Of a stretch of 40,424 bases of DNA, positions 35,741 through 40,424 are shown piece after piece. The stretch lies in NCBI GenBank assembly GCA_030829545.1, contig JAURAI010000012.1, positions 1-40,424 on the forward strand. The letters run 5' to 3'. The notes under the pieces were generated by a model. That model was not told where the DNA came from. It worked only from the letters and a program-made list of their open reading frames with translations, and made no database searches. Source of the stretch: Candidatus Poseidonia sp. (GTDB lineage: Archaea; Thermoplasmatota; Poseidoniia; Poseidoniales; Poseidoniaceae). The translations under genes and the position numbers were made by a program. How positions within the stretch are numbered: position 1 is the stretch's first letter; the number at the start of each line of letters is the position of its first letter.

Positions 35741-35768
35741 CCTGTTCACCAATGAAACCTGTTTACTA
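35741..35768. promoter_or_regulatory. Direct repeats in the small protein/PhoX intergenic region
   Basis: CCTGTTCACCA (35741-35751) and CCTGTTTACTA (35758-35768) are two 11-mers that match at 9 of 11 positions and start 17 nt apart. They sit just upstream of the small membrane protein gene and in the shared divergent region with PhoX. They could be an operator. A chance match in a region of this size is not excluded. Confidence 0.25.
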
Positions 35769-35870
35769 ATAGTCTTATGTACATGACTTGAGTAAATACT
35801 TCAATTCAACGGACTGGTTGGTGCACGGGTCCGGAGGAACGTTTTTGACGCTCGCTTTCCAGAGGCTAAC

Positions 35871-38036
35871 ATGGGCAATAAGTCTGCGTTGATTCTCTGT
35901 TCAATCGGGATGTTACTCATCCTCAACATGTTGCCATTTGCTGTTGCTCAAAGCGATGAATCTGAGTCTTCGGCCCCGATGACGCGTATCATGATGTTGC
36001 CTCCGGAAGCCGAAGTCACAGGCATGCATGTTGATGCCAACGGCCATTTTTTCGTCAACGCCATGCATCCTGACACCGATCAGTACAAAGCGACGGTTGG
36101 CGTTGTTCACGGAGTTGATTGGAACAACCTTCCTGAAACGGTTCCCGCACTGGAGACTTCCAGCAGCCCGCAAGACATCTGGCACGGCATTCGCACATCC
36201 TATGGTGAATATCAGGTCCTCCTGCAAAGCGGCGATGTGCTGACCGAAGGTGGGTTGGCGGGAGGCATCTACGCTGCAGACGATGGAGCGCAATTGTACC
36301 TGAGTCAGAAGCCCGATTACAACGCCTATGTGCCCGCCACCGCCGACGGGCTTCGAGGTTTCCTTTACACTGCTTGGGAAGACCGCCCCGCTGGTATCAG
36401 TCAACTGGATATTGAATGGAATTCAACATCGTCCAAATGGGATGTCTTGAACAGTAAAATGCTTGACTTGAGCGATATTAACGGAGGTTGGGTGCTTTGT
36501 TTTGGCAGCATCAGCCCGTGGGGAACGCCTCTGTTTTCAGAAGAACTGTATTTTGACAACACTGAGCGATGGAACGACGAAAGCTTCCGCTACCATTACG
36601 ACCAAACTAGACTCGCGGATTATCTAGGGCATTACCCGAATCCCTACGATTATGGCTACATCATTGAAATTGAAAACGCAGACTCTGCCGACCCTGATTT
36701 GAATCGACATCTCGCCATGGGCCGTTTCTCTCATGAAAATGCAGAGGTTATGCCCGACGAGAAGACCGTCTATTTGACCGATGACGGATACGACACGGTC
36801 CTGTACAAGTTCATCGCCAATACGGCAGGCGATTTGAGCGAAGGAACGCTGTATGCGGCGCATGTTTCACAAGACGAGAACAGGGATGCTTCCACTGCAG
36901 GATTTGATGTCAACTGGATTGAATTGGCTTCATCGTCATCAGCAGAAGTTCAAACATGGATTGACGAATACGACGGCATTACAACGGCAGATTTTGTAGC
37001 TGGCGAAAACTCGTACATCTCAGATGCCGAGATCAACGATTGGGCTGAAGCCAAATTGAATGACGACATCAATGGGGACGGAGTGATTGGAACTGCCGCA
37101 GACAACAGAGTTGCCTTCCTTGAATCTCGAAAGGCAGCGGCGGCTCTTGGAGCCACCGACGAATGGAATAAAATGGAAGGCGTGGCCTTCAACCCCAAGG
37201 TTCCAGACACCCTTTATTTGGCCATGTCGAGCATCGCTAACGCCATGACTGACGGGCAGGGCGACATTGACCTTACGCAGAACTACTGCGGCATCGTTTA
37301 CCGAATGACGATGAGCAACCAGTGGAACGTGAACAGAATCGACCCAGCCATCATTGGAGGGCCTTACACCGCTTCGGACGACTACGAATGCGACATCAAC
37401 AATCTTGCAGGACCCGACAACCTGCTTGTTCTTGATGATGGGCGGGTGCTTGTCGGCGAGGACACTGGAAAACACGAGAACAACATGGTTTGGTTATGGC
37501 AAGATGTTGATTCAATCGTCGTGAGGAATGAAAACATCACTGTGAACACGATTGCAGCTACCAACACTCCCTCTGACAACGCATCTCCATGGACCTATGA
37601 ATACCAAGCAGAAGTTCGTGAACTACAACCTAGCCAAACCTATACGGCAATCATTCTCGTAAAATCAATGGATGATGGAGAAGTGAATGCCATGTGGTGG
37701 TGGAACGACATCAATTCCAACGGGGAACAATACAACCGTACGTTTTCAATTGAGCCCGGCTGCTACGTCATCGAAACATCGCTCTATGAACGGGACGATT
37801 TCAATACTGATGTGAAAAACGCCACCGTTCTCTCTGATTCGAGGGAGGAAGTGGTCGTTGGAACAGGGACCTGTACGGACGGACGTTACGTCGGAGAAGT
37901 CGTCATCAACAACGGCACGGAAGAGACGAATAACGATGCAGAACAAGAAGCCGACGCTGTTCCAGGATTTGCTTTCAACCTCTCCATAACGGCGACCGTT
38001 GGAGCGCTGATCTTCCTTAACAGAAAGCGACGGTGA
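35871..38036 (+). CDS. PhoX-like (DUF839) alkaline phosphatase, C-terminally anchored
   Basis: This is a 721-residue exported protein with a Sec-type signal peptide (LILCSIGMLLILNMLPFAVA). PhoX-family signatures: CFGSISPWGTPLFSEE, MGRFSHENAEVMPDEKTVYL, YKFIANTAGDLSEGTLYAA, WNKMEGVAFNPKVPDTLYLA and GPDNLLVLDDGRVLVGEDT. PhoX enzymes are Ca/Fe-dependent phosphomonoesterases used to get phosphate from organic matter. An EF-hand-like loop (DINGDGVIGTAADN) sits in the middle. After residue 560 come beta-sandwich sequence and an acidic linker. The C-terminus, VPGFAFNLSITATVGALIFL plus NRKRR, has the form of a PGF-CTERM sorting signal (PGF, membrane helix, basic end). ATG 35871 has GAGG 5 nt upstream. 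Confidence 0.85.
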   Translation: MGNKSALILCSIGMLLILNMLPFAVAQSDESESSAPMTRIMMLPPEAEVTGMHVDANGHFFVNAMHPDTDQYKATVGVVHGVDWNNLPETVPALETSSSPQDIWHGIRTSYGEYQVLLQSGDVLTEGGLAGGIYAADDGAQLYLSQKPDYNAYVPATADGLRGFLYTAWEDRPAGISQLDIEWNSTSSKWDVLNSKMLDLSDINGGWVLCFGSISPWGTPLFSEELYFDNTERWNDESFRYHYDQTRLADYLGHYPNPYDYGYIIEIENADSADPDLNRHLAMGRFSHENAEVMPDEKTVYLTDDGYDTVLYKFIANTAGDLSEGTLYAAHVSQDENRDASTAGFDVNWIELASSSSAEVQTWIDEYDGITTADFVAGENSYISDAEINDWAEAKLNDDINGDGVIGTAADNRVAFLESRKAAAALGATDEWNKMEGVAFNPKVPDTLYLAMSSIANAMTDGQGDIDLTQNYCGIVYRMTMSNQWNVNRIDPAIIGGPYTASDDYECDINNLAGPDNLLVLDDGRVLVGEDTGKHENNMVWLWQDVDSIVVRNENITVNTIAATNTPSDNASPWTYEYQAEVRELQPSQTYTAIILVKSMDDGEVNAMWWWNDINSNGEQYNRTFSIEPGCYVIETSLYERDDFNTDVKNATVLSDSREEVVVGTGTCTDGRYVGEVVINNGTEETNNDAEQEADAVPGFAFNLSITATVGALIFLNRKRR

Positions 38037-38039
38037 GGT

Positions 38040-38149
38040 CCAATCGAATCAAAGGGTAGCGTCTGACAAGACCCACTGCAAGCCCTTTGATTGGGCTAAA
38101 ACGAATCAATGGGTTTGTGCATTGACCCTTTGATTCGTTAGGATAACAA
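38040..38149 (+). repeat. Structured intergenic element E (best-formed copy)
   Basis: It has a perfect 13-bp terminal inverted repeat: CGAATCAAAGGGT (38045-38057) and ACCCTTTGATTCG (38125-38137). Two internal arms, CCCTTTGATT (38083-38092) and AATCAATGGG (38104-38113), let it fold either as two tandem hairpins (a 10-bp perfect stem and a 13-bp stem with one mismatch) or as one long palindrome. It fills the gap between the convergent PhoX and HNH genes and shares long identical blocks with A, B and D. Confidence 0.85.
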
Positions 38150-39277
38150 TTAGGGCAAAGCGAAATTATTGCCAAGAAATTCTTCAAGCACAATCTCATG
38201 AGCCTTCCAAAATTTCTGCCATTTTGTTTTCTTTGTGTCTACATCATGATTCAATAAAAGTGTGTTCAATGAATGGATTCCAGGAGTTGCATACTTGATG
38301 AGCATAGAAGCGATATCTGTCTTTTCAAGATTGTAGTGTGTTCTTTGATACATTCTGTAGATTGGATGATCCATCGGAAATTTATTTATCCATAGTTTCC
38401 AATAATCTTCACTGGGATAACGAGATTTTGAATTTGGAAGTCTTCTCGAAAAGAAACCTGCTGGGATTGTCGGAACGTGAACTATCATTTCCTTCAGTAA
38501 TTCGACTTCTTCTTCGGAGCATTTCTTAATCTCCTTTTTTGAATGTAAGTAGCACATATCATCACCATTCATCGCTTTGTACTGGCATGGAAAATCCATT
38601 ATTGTTAAGCCACTGCATAATCGAGGTTCAACACGCAAATTCGAATGATAATCCCACCATGAAGAAATTGTTCTTGCATTTGAATCTGTTTCAAGTTCAA
38701 TTCTTTGGTTTATCTCCCGAATCCATTTTTTTGGCCATTTGTGATGATAATAACTTTTCATCCTTCTTCTTTTGGCGGGAGAATTGCCGTAATAATCGTA
38801 CAGAACTTCGCAGAGCAAATGGTACTCGTCCATGCGAGCACCTCTATTACTTAGATAATGTTCAAACTCGGTTTTCATAACGTGGTCTTCTGTGAATAAA
38901 GGACGCAAATTATCAAGGCTCCAAACCTTTTCTGAAGTCTTATAATCTTCAATTATGCTTAGAATCGCATCCGAAACATGTGGCGGTTCATTACCACTGT
39001 CAACACGCTCTTGCAACTCATTCAATTTATCTTGATTTGAGCCAAAATTTTCGTCCCACCTTCCCAAACTTAACGGAATAGTGTGATCAATTTGCCATGA
39101 ACCGAAATTTTCCCAACTCATGTCATTGTAAAAATGGCGTTCAAGGTGTTCAGCTAGTTGAATCGGAGTCCACCCCAGTCTATCCCATAAGTTTGCAGTA
39201 GACCCATGGTATTCAGCAAACCGAATTCTGATTCTCTGCCCGCACTTTGACGCCAGTTCACGTGCGGATTTTGGCAT
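38150..39277 (-). CDS. HNH endonuclease-like protein with Cys-rich second half
   Basis: This is a 375-residue protein, AT-rich compared with the core genes. Residues about 35-130 hold an HNH-type nuclease pattern: WTPIQLAEHLERHFYNDMSW, GSWQIDHTIPLSLGRW (the metal/catalytic DH) and, after an insert, WSLDNLRPLFTEDHVMK. This order is common in phage and mobile HNH enzymes. Near residues 215-245 a C-x9-C-x10-C-x2-H pattern (RLCSGL, DFPCQY, DMCYLH) could bind zinc. The rest is helical and unrecognised. It could be a homing-type nuclease, a defence effector or a phage remnant; sequence does not decide. It starts at ATG 39277, with a TATA-like box 26 nt upstream. Confidence 0.7.
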   Translation of the reverse strand: MPKSARELASKCGQRIRIRFAEYHGSTANLWDRLGWTPIQLAEHLERHFYNDMSWENFGSWQIDHTIPLSLGRWDENFGSNQDKLNELQERVDSGNEPPHVSDAILSIIEDYKTSEKVWSLDNLRPLFTEDHVMKTEFEHYLSNRGARMDEYHLLCEVLYDYYGNSPAKRRRMKSYYHHKWPKKWIREINQRIELETDSNARTISSWWDYHSNLRVEPRLCSGLTIMDFPCQYKAMNGDDMCYLHSKKEIKKCSEEEVELLKEMIVHVPTIPAGFFSRRLPNSKSRYPSEDYWKLWINKFPMDHPIYRMYQRTHYNLEKTDIASMLIKYATPGIHSLNTLLLNHDVDTKKTKWQKFWKAHEIVLEEFLGNNFALP

Positions 39278-39298
39278 GGATTGTCCTAGTTTTTTTTT

Positions 39299-39307
39299 GA
39301 TATAAAG
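39299..39307 (-). promoter_or_regulatory. TATA-like box of the HNH gene
   Basis: On the minus strand this reads CTTTATATC. It is centred 26 nt before the ATG at 39277, so transcription should start at the start codon (leaderless). An A-run lies between box and start. Confidence 0.55.
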
Positions 39308-39317
39308 ACCGCTTACT

Positions 39318-39440
39318 CAGAGGGCCCCCTCTGATTGAATGGGTAGGCAGAGGGTAGCGTCTGTATCGACCCACTGAATCCCCTTTGAATCGGGAAATAA
39401 AATGCAAAGGGGTTTCGGATGACCCCTTGCAACTTATCCG
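39318..39440 (+). repeat. Structured intergenic element F
   Basis: Positions 39326-39357 match element B (1529-1560) with one mismatch, including the CCCTCTG/CAGAGGG hairpin. Then come GGGTAGCGTCTG and GACCCACTG, as in D and E. A perfect 8-bp stem, CCCCTTTG (39380-39387) with CAAAGGGG (39405-39412), ends the copy. It lies between the divergent HNH and GIY-YIG genes. Confidence 0.8.
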
Positions 39441-39474
39441 AATTGATTTGTATATACAATTGGTTTTTGGTCAT

Positions 39475-39483
39475 AATTATAAG
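39475..39483 (+). promoter_or_regulatory. TATA-like box of the GIY-YIG gene
   Basis: AATTATAAG is centred about 27 nt before ATG 39506, and no SD is seen, which fits a leaderless transcript. A second AT-rich palindrome, TTGTATATACAA, lies near 39448-39459 and might be an alternative box or an operator. Confidence 0.5.
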
Positions 39484-39505
39484 AAAAAGTATACTGTCTT
39501 GAAAT

Positions 39506-40240
39506 ATGGATATCCACAATGAAGTTTGGGAGTCACTTGGATTTTATGTATATGCATATGTAGATCCGACAAATTTAGAAATCAGATATATCGGTAAAGG
39601 GACTGGAAACAGGGCACTATCTCATCTTGATTCCAGTGAGGAATCGGAAAAGGTTGAATGGATTCAAGGACTCAAAACGATGGGTAAAGAACCTCGGATT
39701 GATATTATTGCTCGGAATTTAACGGAAGAAAATGCCCTTCTAATCGAAAGGTCACTAATCGATGTTATTGGATTAGGGCATGGAAAACTAACAAACAAAG
39801 TACGAGGCCATGATGTTCAATCTGGGAGGGAATCAATTCAAGAGATTGCAATCAAACTTAATCCGCAGCAAGCAGATTTTAAGCACAGAATCCTTATGTT
39901 GCGATTAAATCAACATTGGCGACCAAATATGTCTGAAGGTGAACTTTACGATATAACAAGAGGGATTTGGAAGTTAGGGCCAAAAAGGGAAAGAGTTGAG
40001 CTTGTTCTCGCTGTTTCGAATGGGATTGTCAGGAAAGTCTACGTTCCTGAATCATGGCATCCTGCAGGAACTACAACTTATTCTTACAAGCACCCCGATA
40101 TAGAAGAAAAACATCGTTCAAGGTGGGAGTTTGTAGGCAAACCAGCAACGGAAAAAGACCATTTAGAATACATGCACAAGGATGTTAGTGGATTCTACAA
40201 GAAAGGTGAGCAAACCAGTACAAGGTATACATTTCAGTGA
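39506..40240 (+). CDS. LEM3-like GIY-YIG endonuclease-family protein
   Basis: This is a 244-residue protein. The N-terminal roughly 95 residues are a GIY-YIG nuclease domain: YVYAYVDP (GIY position), EIRYIGKGTGNRALSHL (YIG position with the catalytic Arg), EPRIDIIARNLTEENALLIE (metal-binding Glu) and GHGKLTNKVRG. The C-terminal part (VELVLAVSNGIVRKVYVPES, WHPAG, RSRWEFVGKPA) has the form I recall for many bacterial LEM-3-like GIY-YIG proteins. These may cut branched or damaged DNA or act in defence; the role here is unknown. It is AT-rich, has a leaderless-type promoter and is divergent from the HNH gene across element F. Confidence 0.8.
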   Translation: MDIHNEVWESLGFYVYAYVDPTNLEIRYIGKGTGNRALSHLDSSEESEKVEWIQGLKTMGKEPRIDIIARNLTEENALLIERSLIDVIGLGHGKLTNKVRGHDVQSGRESIQEIAIKLNPQQADFKHRILMLRLNQHWRPNMSEGELYDITRGIWKLGPKRERVELVLAVSNGIVRKVYVPESWHPAGTTTYSYKHPDIEEKHRSRWEFVGKPATEKDHLEYMHKDVSGFYKKGEQTSTRYTFQ

Positions 40241-40274
40241 AACAACCCTTTCAACACCCACGCGTGAAATTCTC

Positions 40275-40424
40275 ATGATAGGGTACCGTTCCGACATGCA
40301 CCTCACGAAAGAGGTTCAAGAGCGATCTCGGCAGATTCTGATCCGTTTGGGATTTGTACGCGCCCACTTCGAAGGCCCGATAGATTCCATCCAATCAACG
40401 GCGTTCCAATCACGGTTGGCAAAA
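40275..40424 (+). CDS. Unidentified protein, N-terminal 50 residues (cut by window end)
   Basis: An open frame from ATG 40275 (MIGYRSDMHLTKEV) runs 50 codons to the edge; ATG 40296 (MHLTKEVQERSRQIL) is another possible start. It is rich in Arg and predicted helical, with base composition like the core block rather than the AT-rich GIY-YIG gene. Too little is visible to name it. It begins 34 nt after the GIY-YIG stop. Confidence 0.45.
   Translation, partial: MIGYRSDMHLTKEVQERSRQILIRLGFVRAHFEGPIDSIQSTAFQSRLAK

Noticed and set aside
404-39440. Canonical integron attC sites for elements A-F
   Set aside because: Sizes and palindromy fit, but I do not find the GTTRRRY core site at the expected ends (E has GTTAGGA, A has GCTAGAA), gene orientation is mixed and there is no integrase in the window. 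Treated as a new or unidentified family instead.
1-40424. CRISPR array, rRNA, transposase, integrase or phage structural genes
   Set aside because: None seen on either strand; the only repeats are the six intergenic elements, which are not regularly spaced and have no spacers.

Overview
The window most likely comes from a Marine Group II-type euryarchaeon (Candidatus Poseidoniales) or a close relative. This is inferred from gene content, not from a search. The information-processing genes are archaeal: EF-1alpha next to S10, S8e, SRP19, a family B DNA polymerase, a GINS-like protein, an MCT-1-like PUA protein and a tRNA-Leu without an encoded CCA. The metabolic genes are bacterial-like (FolC, a long BCAT, pyruvate kinase, SerRS). 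Many genes encode lipoproteins or anchored surface proteins. Translation signals are mixed: many core genes have a good Shine-Dalgarno (SD) sequence, while several accessory genes have a TATA-like box 26-28 nt before the start codon, which suggests leaderless mRNA.

Layout. (1) Positions 1-2.34 kb are an AT-richer accessory strip: the end of a GRDP-like gene, a lipoprotein, a small winged-helix protein and a small two-helix membrane protein. Each is separated from the next by a structured intergenic element. (2) Positions 2.42-38.04 kb are a compact core block: M28 peptidase, SerRS, a presenilin-family protease with a large ectodomain, FolC-dCMP deaminase, a GIDE-domain membrane protein, tRNA-Leu(CAA), a 2127-residue surface protein, GINS-like protein, S10, EF-1alpha, pyruvate kinase, a PKD lipoprotein, PolB, BCAT, a cupredoxin, SRP19, S8e, a FAH hydrolase, a PUA protein, three anchored proteins (one with a SAP domain), a RimK-RCK_C ligase, a 55-residue membrane protein and a PhoX-like phosphatase. 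(3) Positions 38.04-40.24 kb are a second accessory strip with an HNH nuclease and a divergent GIY-YIG nuclease, again bounded by the same element family. A core-like gene begins at the right edge.

The most unusual signal is a family of six related, strongly palindromic intergenic elements (A-F) of about 90-130 bp. They occur only in the two accessory strips, next to single non-core genes, and I saw none in the 35.6-kb core block. The copies that bound the core block (D and E) are in opposite orientation. Other notable points are the presenilin homologue with its inserted propeller-like domain, a perfect hairpin that hides the ribosome binding site of the giant surface protein, a cytoplasmic SAP domain joined through a membrane helix to a secreted domain, and a PGF-CTERM-like tail on PhoX.

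No stretch longer than 300 bases lacks a gene. The longest gene-free gaps are 1460-1635 (element B), 25992-26150 (start signals of polB and BCAT) and 35731-35870 (divergent promoter region of the small membrane protein and PhoX). I saw no CRISPR array, rRNA, transposase or integrase.
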